Source: Symsagittifera roscoffensis (Eukaryota; Xenacoelomorpha; Acoela; Convolutidae). From it: DNA of 64,000 bases. The DNA is taken from the NCBI RefSeq assembly GCF_963678635.1, contig NC_087069.1, positions 35,381,959-35,445,958 on the forward strand, written 5' to 3'. The position numbers were made by a program, and so were the translations under genes. Below, one piece after another: positions 11,948-24,000 of this stretch. The notes beneath the pieces are model-generated. The model worked only from the letters and a program-made list of their open reading frames with translations, was not told the DNA's origin and did no database searches. How positions within the stretch are numbered: the first letter of the stretch is position 1; each line of letters begins with the position of its first letter.

Positions 11948-14560
11948 CGTGGGCTAAAAAAATTATTATTTTGAGACTGAAAAGCGGTGGTATGGGGTTG
12001 TTCTATAATTTGTTCATAAGTATTTTCATCTTGTGAGTGGCGTGTCATTATATGTTGGATGGGACTTTGCGATATGGTTGGTCTAAAATTTGGATTATGT
12101 GTTATTGCTAAGTTTCGAAAATTACGTGGGACTAGGGATAATGGATGGTTATGTGGTAGGGGTGGTAACTGTGGTGCTGTTGGCGTTGTGTCTACATTGT
12201 TATGTTCTTCGTCGTATGTGTTCTGTCTTGTTGCTATTTTTGTGTTGTATTCTTTTATTTGTGCATCTAAAAGAATTTTGTTTATTGATGTAGAAAAAAT
12301 TCCAAAAAATCCTGCAAATAGTATGCGTGCTACACTTTTGTCTATTGACTTGTGTGTGTATAGCACATGTGTTATAGATTCCTTTTAAGAGTGAAAAAAG
12401 AAATCCAATAAAGTTAAACATTGCGTATAAAATAGTCAGTTTTTCTAAGATGTAGTAGGGCCATCCTAGAAAATCAAGAATTTCATTCTTGAGTGTAACA
12501 AAGCTAAAAATATTGATAGGTGATATATCTTGGGTACGGTATTTTTCACCGTTTAGATATATATAATCTTTAATGTCTTTAAAATATCCGCTATAGTCTT
12601 GTGTATAGATGTCTGCAAATCCTGCGGTTTCGGCAAGTTTGCGTAAGTTTTGGTCAATTGATTGTCTTTGTATTGTGTCCATTTGTGTTAATAATTCTTG
12701 GAATTGTTGTGTTCTAATGTGATGTTGAATATCTGATTTGGAGTATATTCTTATTGATTGTAAGTCTATATTTGGGTTTCGAGCGATAGCGCGAATGCTT
12801 TCTGGTGAAAATTTTTTGAGTGATTGCATTAATGTGGGATATGGGGTGAGAAGGTAATATTTATCTTCATCAGGGTTTAGTTGTACTACATTGTGGCTAT
12901 TTTCTGATCCACATGGGACTGCGGTATCCCAGAAATAGGTTCTTCTTGAAAGTGTGTCAGCGAAATGTACTTTGTTCTTATAAAAGATAGGGATTCTTTT
13001 ATAGCATCGTTTATCTTCAAAAACGTATAGTGGTGATACTTTTTTGGTACAAGTATAAAACCATAAAATGTTTCCTTCATAGTCTAAAAAATTTGATCTA
13101 TTTCCTGATAGTAAATATCCTGCGTAGGTATTTTTAATACTGCTAGTGCAAGTGATTGTAATATTTGTGTTCTTTCTAATTCGCATAGTTGGTGTAGTGT
13201 TTCTAATTCAGAGAGTGACATTTCTTGAAAAATTCGGCTAATCGTGTAGTCTAGTTTCATATCTAAGTGAATATCATAGTGGATATTACCGAAATATGTA
13301 CTATTCATTAGTGATAGTTCTTGTAAACGTGTGCTTTGATCGTCTTGGGGCTTTAAATGTCCACCAGGTTGACCTGTATTTTTTTGAAAATGCACTGGTA
13401 TGTATGATGTTCCTTCATTTGGAGGATGACTTGTGGCGTATGGGTCGACTTTTATTTTTCCAGTGGTCATGGCGAATCCTTTTTCGTATTCAACTTGTAT
13501 TTCGGAGTATTGTGTTTTGTGAAGTGGGTTTCTGTATTTACATGCAAGTTCTGTTTCTTGATATATTTGAAAACGTGTTAATTTATTCTCTATATTATGA
13601 ATGTTTCTAAAATTAGAACTTATTTTTCGGAATGGATTTACTTGTTCATATGGTATTGATTGTATAAAATATTTTTCGTGAAATTTTATCATACGAGCGT
13701 GTATTTTTGCTACTTGAAATGTTGTACATGTGTCTTCGGGGAACCAAACAATTGTTGCTTGTGTTCTTGTTGTAGGGTCACAATAGCCTTGGTCGTTTTT
13801 ACAAGGTAATCTAATTCCTTGATAGATCATTGTGTTGTCTGATAAATCTCGTGTGAGTTGAATTTTTTCGAGTTGTATTTTCCAATCGAAAAACATTATT
13901 TCTTGGTATCCTTTATTTTTTGTGTCTGCTTTGCAGTTTGATGGGTTATTTATACCAATGTGTGGTATCCAGTGTTTATCGTGCATGTCATAGGTTAATC
14001 GTCCGTGTGCGCCGTTATATGGGTACTTTTCATCTAATTTTTTATGTCCTTGATATCTTTCAAGTTCTGCTTGATGTACAGAATCTGAAAAAAACTTGGA
14101 AATATACTAACTTTCTATCTGTTTTTTTATTTTTTGTGATGTTTAGTCGGAGTAACTCGTTTTTACAATCTTCGGGATTGAGATGTAAAAGTCGTTCTAT
14201 ATTACTCTGGTAGAATGATTCATGGTCAAGTCGGTTTTTATTTCCGCTTGAGACCTGTGAACAATGTACTTTCTTTTCAGAAAATGTTGCTGTGAATTTA
14301 TATCCTATAACTGTAGTTGCTCGGGCTTTTGAATAGAGTGTCGCTATTACATTTGTTGTTTCTATGGCTTGTGGTTCTGTTTCGCATTGTGATACTTGAT
14401 TTATTGCATATTTGTGTAGTGTTTTTTGATCGTTTTCTTCACAATCGTAATGTGTTACTAATAAATCTTGTGGTCCTGTGCGGGGGGAAGGGTTTATGTT
14501 TTGATTTGAGGTTATTAGAAAAAGGAGTTGGAGAAAAATTAAAATTTTTAGAATATACAT
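11944..14560 (-). pseudogene. Element 1 envelope-like glycoprotein (env), frameshifted
   Basis: About 870 codons run from ATG 14560 to TGA 11944, with three frame changes. The N-terminus has a hydrophobic signal peptide (about residues 1-18). The ectodomain is Cys-rich (for example CKNDQGYCDP and CYKRIPIFY). Near the C-terminus a hydrophobic span (LTILYAMFNFIGFLFSLLK) is a transmembrane segment, followed by a second hydrophobic stretch and a Pro/His-rich tail. Breaks lie at an A7 run (14088-14094), a T5 run (13131-13135) and somewhere in 12310-12390. Position after integrase is that of a retroviral env. The cysteine pattern recalls RNA-virus glycoproteins captured by invertebrate LTR elements, but I cannot assign the family. 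Confidence 0.75.
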
Positions 14561-15681
14561 GTGTATGACAATCCTGAGTATGGGTTATAAAATGTGATGT
14601 AACCAATTGTCTTTTTGGTGTATCTGTCGTATTTGTATATTACTTCAGTTGTTATAAATGGTGGTGGTAGGGATTGAGCTGTTATATTTGGTGGATTTAA
14701 TGGGTAGGGATGTTGAGTAATGTTGTTTAATTTAACCGTGATTTCAAATTTTAATTGTAGACTATTCTGTTGGAGTATTTGGATGTTATGAGCACAAATG
14801 TCTTCGTGAATGTCTTGTCTATATTGTAGTCTATTTAGTGCCCAATTGTGGAGTCGGTTACTTTCTAGGTGTTGTCCAAATAATGGTGGAGGTGCTGTGA
14901 ATGTATTCCAGTCTAGTCTTAAAGGAATATTTGTTGATGATTGTTCTCGATATCTAGCGTCGAGGTTATTTGGGAAATTTAAGTTAAAAGGTGGTGGTGA
15001 AATCTGGCTTATTGATGGTGTTGATGGTAGTGATAATGATTCTGGTAGTGATGAGGATGTTGTTGTATCCGTAGAAATATCTATTGGATCATTGACTAAA
15101 TTTAGTTCACCTTGTGTAAATGAATGTGTTGTCCAATATGGTAGTCGTGATGCCTGGTTTGGGGGGTTAAAGGGATTTTCACGTATTTGTTCAGATGTTG
15201 GTGTTGAACCTAAGTAATCTGATGGTAGGCTTGAGGTGCTACGTTGTGAAAGAAGCGTAGGGGTTTCTGGTAATATACCAATGGGGTTTTCTGAAGTGTT
15301 TTGTGATGGGGATTGAGGTATATCAAAATGAACTCGGGGAGTTTGAAAATTTCTGTTTCGTCGAGGATGTATAATTTGTCTATTTATTTCGACTGTATTT
15401 TGGTTTTGACTAGGATTTCTTATTCTACTTAATTCTTGTGGTAGTGTTGGGTATAAGTTATATGTTGGTTCGCTTAGCGGTGCTTGTCGTTGAACTGGTT
15501 CTAGTGGTTCTGATAAGCGAGCGTGTCGTTCTTCAAAGGTATATGGGTTATCTTGAAAGGAAATTCGTGTAGATGTATGAGGATTTTGGGTAGTTGAAGG
15601 TGTTGTTGGGTTATCTTGGGATGATGTCGGTGAAGACTGACTTTGTGACTGTTGGGTAGCAATTTTTGATAGCTTTTTGGT
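14548..15681 (-). CDS. Element 1 Pro/Ser/Thr/Gln-rich ORF without an ATG start
   Basis: An uninterrupted frame of 377 codons runs between a TAG at 15682-15684 and the TAA at 14548-14550. I checked it codon by codon. There is no ATG near its start, so it needs a spliced leader exon, non-AUG initiation or a frame link from upstream. An AATAG|A sequence at the frame entry is a possible splice acceptor. The N-terminal two thirds are Pro/Ser/Thr/Gln-rich. The last 130 residues look folded and end in a Tyr-rich tail. Its final 13 bases overlap the env start codon. Function is unknown. It has no predicted signal peptide or membrane segment. Confidence 0.7.
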   Translation of the reverse strand, partial: TKKLSKIATQQSQSQSSPTSSQDNPTTPSTTQNPHTSTRISFQDNPYTFEERHARLSEPLEPVQRQAPLSEPTYNLYPTLPQELSRIRNPSQNQNTVEINRQIIHPRRNRNFQTPRVHFDIPQSPSQNTSENPIGILPETPTLLSQRSTSSLPSDYLGSTPTSEQIRENPFNPPNQASRLPYWTTHSFTQGELNLVNDPIDISTDTTTSSSLPESLSLPSTPSISQISPPPFNLNFPNNLDARYREQSSTNIPLRLDWNTFTAPPPLFGQHLESNRLHNWALNRLQYRQDIHEDICAHNIQILQQNSLQLKFEITVKLNNITQHPYPLNPPNITAQSLPPPFITTEVIYKYDRYTKKTIGYITFYNPYSGLSYTCIF

Positions 15682-15689
15682 CTATTCTT

Positions 15690-15878
15690 TTAGTGAAAAA
15701 GTTTATGTTTATTATAGTATTCTTCTAAAAAAAGAATTAGGAGAATTGTTGCTAGGGCGAATGTGATGATTGCTTTTTTTATACATTTGCATATTGTCAA
15801 GATGAGGGATGATAGAAATGTTATAAAAATTACAAATAGTAAAAAAATATCGGTTCTACTAAAAATGGTTCGTATCAT
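15690..15878 (-). CDS. Element 1 small membrane ORF B (62 aa)
   Basis: The ATG at 15878 directly follows the TAA of the upstream small ORF (TAAATG). The 62-residue product has two hydrophobic segments (about residues 10-30 and 35-50) and a short charged tail, as expected for a small integral membrane protein. I know of no homologue. In this AT-rich context, T-rich frames can look hydrophobic by chance, so the adjacency to ORF A is the main support. Confidence 0.4.
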   Translation of the reverse strand: MIRTIFSRTDIFLLFVIFITFLSSLILTICKCIKKAIITFALATILLILFLEEYYNKHKLFH

Positions 15879-16106
15879 TTAGATAAGTTTTTGTGAATCG
15901 TACCTGTGGATATAGTCAATAGCTTTTGAAAGTTGGAGGTATAATTCAAATAGGGAATAGAAAATTAAAAAAATATTGCAAAAAATGATTAAGATTATTA
16001 CAAAAGATTCAAAGATATCAAAAAGAAATATTATAAAAGTTTTAAGTATCGTAAAAAATTGTTTGAGGTTTGTGATAATTATAGTGACTGATTGAGAGAA
16101 GAGCAT
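15879..16106 (-). CDS. Element 1 small membrane ORF A (75 aa)
   Basis: This 75-residue frame starts at ATG 16106. About residues 5-55 are almost entirely Ile/Leu/Phe/Val with few charges, suggesting two membrane helices, followed by an amphipathic tail. It lies between integrase and the Pro/Ser-rich ORF and abuts ORF B without a gap. Small hydrophobic proteins at this position could act as viroporin-like or assembly factors, but that is speculation. It may also be a chance frame in AT-rich DNA. Confidence 0.4.
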   Translation of the reverse strand: MLFSQSVTIIITNLKQFFTILKTFIIFLFDIFESFVIILIIFCNIFLIFYSLFELYLQLSKAIDYIHRYDSQKLI

Positions 16107-16699
16107 TTACGAAATGACTTCTTGATCGAATATTTTTTGTTGTTTGGGGCAATTTTCAAGTGTGGTCGGATTATTTATTGGTTTTTTGACAAGTGGGTTG
16201 AGTTTTGTGAAAAATTGTTGGGGGCAATTTTTATGGTGATCGGGAGGTCTTCTTTGTCTTTATTTTCATTTGTCAAATGATCTGGGGTATTTTTGAGATT
16301 TTTATACTTTAGACTAATTAAAATGGTCGTTCTTTTACTTTAGGCTAATTTAACATATTTGTTTGGGGGGTATTTGAGGTCTGAGTTGGGGAAATATTGT
16401 TGATCTTTGGTTTATTAGATAAGGGAGGGTTATGATATTATGGTGATATTTATTTTAGTTGTCAAGTTGGAGTGGTTTGCTTATTTTTGACCTGGAGGTC
16501 GTAAAGTTATAGTTATAGATATGCCTGGAGTTTAATATTTTTCGTCTAGTTGGTTTGTGTTAGAGTTATAGAAGGTGACGGATTGGATGAATCCTATTGG
16601 CTAATTTTGAACTAGAATCGCTGCGTGTTTGTCAGCATGTTATTTTGAAAAATGGAAGTGTAATATGTTTCAGAGGTGCAAAGATTATTAAATGTAGAA
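16107..16699 (-). other. Spacer between integrase and accessory ORFs
   Basis: About 590 bases hold no open frame of note on either strand. The region is G/T-rich on the plus strand. It could carry a subgenomic promoter or splice acceptor for the downstream genes, but no clear signal is visible. Confidence 0.4.
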
Positions 16700-18640
16700 T
16701 TAAAGTTGTTTTTGAAATTCAACTTTCTTTAATATTTTAGATTGTGGGATGAATAATTTATAATTTTTACGTGGTTGATTTCTAAGTCGTGAAGACTCTC
16801 TATGTTCTGATTTGTCGATTTGTTCTTGGGGTATTATTTGTTCTGTCATTTTTCTATTTTTTCTTTCTTTTTGAGATGTATTTTGATCTAGGTTTTTTGT
16901 ATTGTTTTTTGTGGTGGTTGATTTTGTATTTTGGTTTTTGAGGTGAAAATCTTTTTGTTCCTTTGCTGTATTTTCCGTATGTGGGTCATTTTGAATAACT
17001 TGTAAACCTGTAAAAGAATATAATTGAGTTAGTTCGCGGAGTGCGTATTCTTTTCGATAATAAGGTAATAGGTTATTTCGGTGTTGAATGATTTCTTTTT
17101 TGTCTGAGTCGGTGATTTTATATGTGACATCAGTGGGTTTTGCAATTATTTGGTATGGTCCTTTACGAAGGGGTTGTAATTTTTTAGAAATTCCTTTTTG
17201 AGTGTTAAAATTGGGTATTAATACAAATGTTCCAATTTTTAAATCGGAGGCTGGTGTAAAGCGTGAATTTATTTGTTCATTAATGTTTTGCCTTTGTAAC
17301 AACTTTTTTGTTACTTTCTGGTAAATTTCATTGTGTTTTTTATCTCTGTTTAAAATCCATTCGGTGTGTGTACCGGAGGCTAATTTAAGAATTTGTGGAT
17401 GATGAAAATGATCTTCATCGTGTGTATGTAAAGGTAGGTTATAACAGATTGAATCTTTATTTGGTTGGCAATAACCTTGTGCGTTTTTATGAGAGTTTGC
17501 TGTAAACATTATTGGTTTGCGTGGCTTTTGGTTAAAAACCATTTCATATGGTGACATTCCTAGAGTTGTCGTAATTTGTGAATTATATGCTAAGGGAAAT
17601 AATTTTACATCTGCTGACCATTCGGTGTATCTTGTATCATTTCCATTGATGATACATCTGAGATATTCTTGTAATGAACGGTTCATACCTTCGACTAAGC
17701 CGTTTGTCCAAGGTGCGTGAGATGTACGTGGTTTGTGTTTGATGTTATATAGATGACATAGTGTGATGATTTCATTATTTATGAATTCTGTACCGTTGTC
17801 TGTAACTAAAATTTCTGGTAGTCCGAATTTGGCTATCCAGTGTTCATAGAGTGTTGTGTAAGCGTAATAAGCGTTACAATGTGGTACTGGGTTAAGTGCT
17901 ACATAATGTGTAAACGCGTCAAAAATTACCATAATGTAGGAGTTTTCTTTCGGATGAGGGTGAAATTGGTCCTTTTGTATCAAAGGAGATACGGTGGTTA
18001 AAGTACAAACTTTGTCCTTTAAAGTCTTGTTTTTGTGCTATTTGTTTTTGATTTGGATAAGGTATATTTAGTTGACATACTATACAATCATTGCATAGTA
18101 CTTTTATCCAAATTGGTGCATTTGGGAAATAAAAGTTTTGTATGAAATTTGAATATGTTTTCTCTGATCCAGAGTGTCCTTTAATATTTTGTGTATGTGA
18201 AATATTAAAAGCTATGAGAATCATACTTAGAGGGAGACAGGGAACTGTAGATTCATTTAATTTGTATTCTAGAAGGTCTGTGTTTTCGTTAATTGTTGTA
18301 TTATTGAATTTTCGAAAATATTGGAGGAGTGTTTTATTTCCTAAAATAGTTGTATCTGCCTTGACGGGTTTAGTTTTATATTTGTGCCATGATTTTAGTT
18401 GTCTAATTACTGGGTCAAGATTTTGGTATTGTTTCAATGTTGAAATTGTAATTGTTTTCGTTGGGGGGAGAAAAATGTTTTCTATTTCTAATTTAGATAA
18501 AGGAATTGTATCAAGTGGGTCATGAAGGTCAAATATTTGATTTATTGTGTATTTTGAATCGTTTGTTTGTGGTCCTGATAAATTTATTTTATCAGTTAGG
18601 TTTTCTTTTTCAATTAGTGGAAAAAGGTCTTTTTTTGCGA
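16700..18640 (-). pseudogene. Element 1 integrase
   Basis: Retroviral-type integrase that would insert the cDNA into host DNA. In order it has an HHCC zinc-binding module (HTQNIKGH... and CNDCIVC), then a DDE core with the first Asp in SFDTKGPIS, the second in VTDNGTEF and the Glu in GLVEGMNRS, then a GPY-type C-terminal module (RKGPYQII) and a Lys/Gln-rich tail. The frame enters from RNase H at an A7 run (18630-18636) and changes again near 17950-17965, between the first and second catalytic residues, inside GAAAGAAAAC. As written, the core is therefore split over two frames. Confidence 0.88.
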
Positions 18641-21050
18641 GTGTTGTTTTACTCTTTTTTGTTGGGTGTTATTTTTTATCCATTGTGAATATGGGATTGG
18701 TTTAAAAGTTGATGTTCCAAGTAGGTCAACTTCATAGTGATTATTTTGACAATCTAAATAAAGTGGGAAGTGTAGTAGATTGTTTATCTGTGATTGTTCA
18801 ACGTCAGTTTTTACTGCATATTTGCATTCTAGTCGGGGTGATGTTTCGTTTTTTGCAAGGTAGAATTTTATATTTTTGGGTATTTCAACTGTGGTTTTAC
18901 GTGTAAGTAATTCCGGTGGCGTATTTCGACTTAATGTGTCTGATAATGCAAGATTCTTTCCTGCTGTCCAAACTATATGTAAGTTTGGAAATTTCATTAG
19001 AATTAGTTGAAATCTATAAACTCGGTGATTTGGATTAGATTTTTGTGTAAAGAGAAAAATGATTGGTTTGTGATCTGTGAATAGAACTGTTGGATGTTTT
19101 GATCCAAGTATCAGAAATTCATATTCTGTAAGTGTATAGATTATGGCTGTACATTCTCTCATTAGGGTTGAGAGTCTTAGCTCTGCTTGAGTGAATAATC
19201 GAGAGTTTGCTGATATAAGGTTCATTTTGTTTGTACCATTATGTGATTGTAATAACGCTGCGCCGATGCCAAAGTTCGAAGCATCGCACATTGCATAAAA
19301 TGGTTGATTTGAATCTGGAATTGTGTTTGAAATTTGTTCAGTTAGAAGTTTTTTAATTTCTTCAAATCGTGCTTGATGTTCTGTGTTCCATTCAAAATTA
19401 TTTTGTTGTCTAAGTATATTATAAAATGGTCTTAGGTATAATTGCATTTTATAGACATATTTACTTAAAAAATTCAACATTCCAAGGAATTCTTGGATTT
19501 TTTTTTTGTTTGTTGGTGGTTGGAGTTTTTGAATAGCATCAATGCGTGATTTTAATGGGGTGATTGTTTTTCTTTCTATATTATGTCCTAAGAATTTTAC
19601 TCTTGTCAAAAAGAAGTGTGATTTATCGGGGGCGGCCTTCAGATTTTCGTTCTGAAGTATTTGGTGATATTGTTCTAAAACATTGAACATTTCTTCTTTA
19701 GTCTGTGATTGCATAAAAACATCGTCTAAATAGGTGATTGCGTTTTTCTTGAGTATTAGTGGTCGAAAAATTTTGCTCATAAAAGCTGAAAATGCTGCTG
19801 GTCCTATGGATATTCCATAGAATAAGCGGTTGAATTCATACTGTTGGTTTCCAATAACAAATTGTGTTAAACGTCGCGATTGTTCATCTAATGGCATTTG
19901 ATTGTATGCACTATTCATATCTGCGGTTGTAAAGTATTTTCCGTTTATTTTTGTTAAAATAACTTGTATTGGTTCAATAGGCCAATTACACTTTGATTCA
20001 TCTATGAGTGAGTTGAGGTATCTAGCGTCGAGAACGATTTTTAATGATTCTCCTTTGGCTAGAATGATAACAGGGTTGATAAATGTGTTACCTTTTGGTT
20101 GTTCTTCTTTATTTACTGGTGAGATTATATTGTATTGTTCTAAAATATCGAGTAATCTGTTCACTTTATCATGTAAATGAATTGGTACTTTACTTGCTCT
20201 TTGTTTTTTGAAAACTGCGTCTGGTTTTAATGGGAGATGTAGTGATGAGCTGATTTTGCCAACATCAAATTTGGATGTTGCATAGACTGATGAATATTTA
20301 ATTAGCTGTTTGGCTAATTTTTCAAATTCGTCTTGTGTTATTTGTGAATGTTGGAAATTAAACATTGTTAAAAATTTCTGTTGATTCTCTGTGTAGGTAT
20401 TTATGTTGAATGTCGGTTTGAAATATGGGGTTTTTGTGAAATAATCCGTATTTCTTTTTTCGTTACTTATTATATTATTTATGGATAATTCTTCATTAAG
20501 AATTGTGGATTGACAAATATCTAATAATTGGAGTATATTATTTACGCGATATGCTTTTTCGTATATTGGTGATATTGTAGCGTTGGTTTCGCAATAGCCT
20601 AAAAATCCTAAAGGTAGTGTTACTTGATAGGGTGTATTGTTATATACATGTAGAGAAATAATATCTGAATTCGAGTTTTTCAAATATTTTATGGATGAAA
20701 TTGTGATTTTGAAAAACTTATGGATAGGTTTGAATTCAAAATCTGACATATGGAGTTGTTGTTTGTTTTGTTTTTTATCATATTGGTGAACTTGTTTTAT
20801 TGAAAAATTATATATGTTTCCTGATAGTGGTTTCAGGTGTTTTCTTTGTTGGTTATATATTGGATAAAATTTTGAAAAGAATGGTGGTTGTTTGTTTAAT
20901 CTTTGAAAAAATGTTAGAGATGTGTCTTTTGCTTTTGTGTATTTATCTTTGATTAGTATTTTACTGTTTAATATGTTGATTGTTGGTATATATTTAGAGA
21001 TAAATGGTATTCCAATGATATTGTGTTTAATATCAGTGATATGGATATTT
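18614..21050 (-). CDS. Element 1 reverse transcriptase-RNase H (pol)
   Basis: This long frame (open from about 21,050, first ATG at 20749) begins with the last part of the protease and then an RT domain. The palm has the TADMNSAYNQMPL block and YLDD near 19,725, the catalytic Asp pair. Fingers, thumb (FLGMLNFLSKYV) and connection follow, then RNase H with MCDASNFGIGAAL, a conserved Glu region and FTDHKPI. The product copies the element RNA into DNA. It is intact over more than 700 codons. It ends at 18614 just after a slippery-looking A AAA AAG, which would move ribosomes into the integrase frame. Confidence 0.92.
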
Positions 21051-24000
21051 GTTTAAATGGTTTAGTTAAAATTTTATTTTGCCCCATTGTTCTTGTGGGG
21101 AGAAGAAATAATTGAATTTTTCCATAGTTTACCAATGTTGATCCTTGTGCTGTTGCTAGTTTACTGGAGGTTTCAAGAGGTGTTAGCTTTGGGTGTAAGG
21201 TTTTTATTTCATTCCATGTGGGAATGTTTATTATATTTGATTCTGCTCCTGAATCAATTAGAAAATCAATTTCAAGATCTGGTGGTTGAAATTCTTTGCT
21301 TCTTGGACTTTCTAAAAGAAATGGTATTGTCCAAATTTTTTCTTTGGGTTGTTCTTTTTGTATGTTTTGATAGATGTGATTTGTATTCAAGCATTTTGTT
21401 TTGTCATTCTCATTGGGTTGATTTGTAGTGTTAATTTCATTAGTTTTTTGCGTCGTCGGTGTGGAATGGATGGGTTCAATGTAATAATTGTGAAGGAGTT
21501 CTGATTGATTTTCATATATGTGTGATGAAAATGGTTGTTCATATATAATAGGTTCATAGTCATTTTCGACTGCTATCATATTGATGGAGATAGTGTTTTC
21601 TGTTTCACTTTCTGAGTCTGATGATTCACAGTTTATTTGATTGAGTTGTAACACATCATTTACTGTGTCTTCAATACCTGGAGGGTCTGATGTTGTTTCT
21701 GGATTTGATTGTACTTGATTTATATTTCTTTGATGTTTAGGTGTATTACTTCTATGGCGATTATTAGAATTATTATTATGGTTATTATTCCTGTGTGGTG
21801 ATTGGGAATAATTTCTATAACGATTATTATAACTTGAATGTCGATTTTGTGAATTATTTCGTGATCTGTTTTGGTAATTATTGTTTGGTCTGTTATAGTT
21901 CGATCTATTATATGAGTTATTCCTTGATCGATTGTTCGGGTAATTCTGGTTTCGGTTGTTTGAATAACTTCTATTCCGATTATTGGAGTAGTTTCTATTC
22001 CTATTGTATGATGAATTTCGTGATTGATTGTTTGGATAGTAATGATTTCTTGATTGGGAATTAGATCTAGAAACAAATTGTGTTGTATTTGAATTTGATC
22101 TGGAGTAGTTATTTCGACTATTTGGTCTATTGTAGTGATTTTGTGATGAATTTTGCGTATTTCTTCGTTCTGGTGATCTTCCTCTATAACTTGAGTTATA
22201 TGGTGATTGATTTCTTGTATAATTTGTATTGTTCGGGAGTGGTTTTCCTGAACTGTTGTTGCCATACACAGTTTTGTTCGGTAGATTTTGATCTTTTTTC
22301 ATGTATTGATAGAATGATTTATTTGATTCTTTATATTTTTGAGGTTTATTTTGATTGTCTTGCTGTTTTTGTCTACATTCAGAAATACTATGTCCGTATC
22401 GTCGGCAATAATTACACCATTTTTTGAAAGATGGTTTGCCTTTAAAATTTGGGTGTTTTTCGTAAATATTGAGTATTTCAGTGATTTTTTCAACGAGGTC
22501 TGTATCTGATTCCTGTATATTGTTGATACTTGTGGTATTTGTTTCGATTCGGTTAACATATTGTAATTTCAGATTTTCTGTTTCTTCGAGTTTCATTGTG
22601 ATTTCTGCTTGTTCTAGTTTGTCTACTAGTTTTCGAAAATCTAAATCGGGTTCTCGAATTGAAGAAGGATGGGATGCTCTCTTTTTTATTGCTATTTTTC
22701 TTAATTGCGGTGTTAAGGTCATCATTAAGATTTCTGTCATCTTTGTGTTTTTATAGTCGTGTGTATTTAATGAATATGCTTTTCGAACTAGTGTTTCGAT
22801 GCGTACTGCTAATTGCTTGATGGTTTCATTTGGTAATCTGCGAATTTCATTACATAAAACTCTTTGTTGTTGTTTGTTTCTTTCGGAGTCATACATTTTT
22901 GAAAATTCTTGTGTAAACCTTTTCCAATTTGATTTTATTTCTATAGGCAATACTGAAAACCATTTTTGGGCTGCGCCGTCTAAAGTTGTTTGTATCAACG
23001 CTGTGCGTCGATATATCCAGTTTTGATGTAGTGGCGTATTAATTGGTTCAGGTCCTATATTTAAAATCAAATTTGCTGTTACTGCATTTAAATAGTCTTC
23101 TACAGAATATTCAGGGTCTGTTCCTGTGAATACCATTAAACGTTTATTTGATGTTATTGATGATCCACCCATAAGGTATGGATTCATTGTCATTTGTAAT
23201 GATTCTGCTGCATTTGGCATTTGAGAAAAATTTGAAAGTTGATTTCTTGTTATTTCGTGTTGTTGAAGATAATATGGGAGTGGTATTTCATTTTGCATTT
23301 GTGTCGGTTGATACGAGTGTGTGATCATTGGGTTTTGTTGCTGAATTGGTTGAAAATATTGTGTATTAATTGGGTTTTGTTGCTGAATTGGTTGTTGATT
23401 TTGTGTATCTATCGGTTGTGGAGAAAAAATTCTATGATTTGTATGTGGTTTCTGTACTCCTTGTCCACGATATTCTTGATTATATGGTGCAAATATATCT
23501 GGTTGTAAAAAATCATCATCTGAGGATAAGTAATCCATTTGATAAGATGTTTGTTTTTTATTTTTATTTTGTTGAAAAAATGGATAGTTTTCACTACGAT
23601 CCTGTGAAGGATGTAAATTTGTTTGAAAGTTTACTGAATTAGTTTGTGCCATTGGGTTATCCCAGTTTCGAGATCTTGTATAATTATTAAAATTTTTTCG
23701 TAGGGGATAATTTGTTTTTGATGGATGTGTGTAATTATAATTATGTTCTGCAAAATTGTTTCTAGTGAACGTTTTACGTGTTTTTGACGGTATTGTCATG
23801 GGTCTGTATGTTTGATAATCCATGTGTGAATATTTTGGGGCAACCGAAGGTTTAACGGTTGATTGTAAGGTTACTTGTGTTTGTGAAGGGTTTGTATTTC
23901 TTGGTGTTGTTAAATTTGGACGTATTGGTGAAATACTTTGTTGTGTAGTTGTTGTGTGTACGATTTCTTCATTTATGAAGTGTGATGGTGTCTGGATATC

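Noticed and set aside
11706-14568. Plus-strand hydrophobic frames over env (for example 12059-12388, 13296-13610, 13920-14213)
   Set aside because: These are antisense shadows of the envelope and terminal ORFs.
21720-22265. 181-codon Ile/Thr/Gln-rich minus-strand frame
   Set aside because: It is an alternative frame of the Arg/Asn/Ser low-complexity segment of gag. Repetitive codons keep several frames open.
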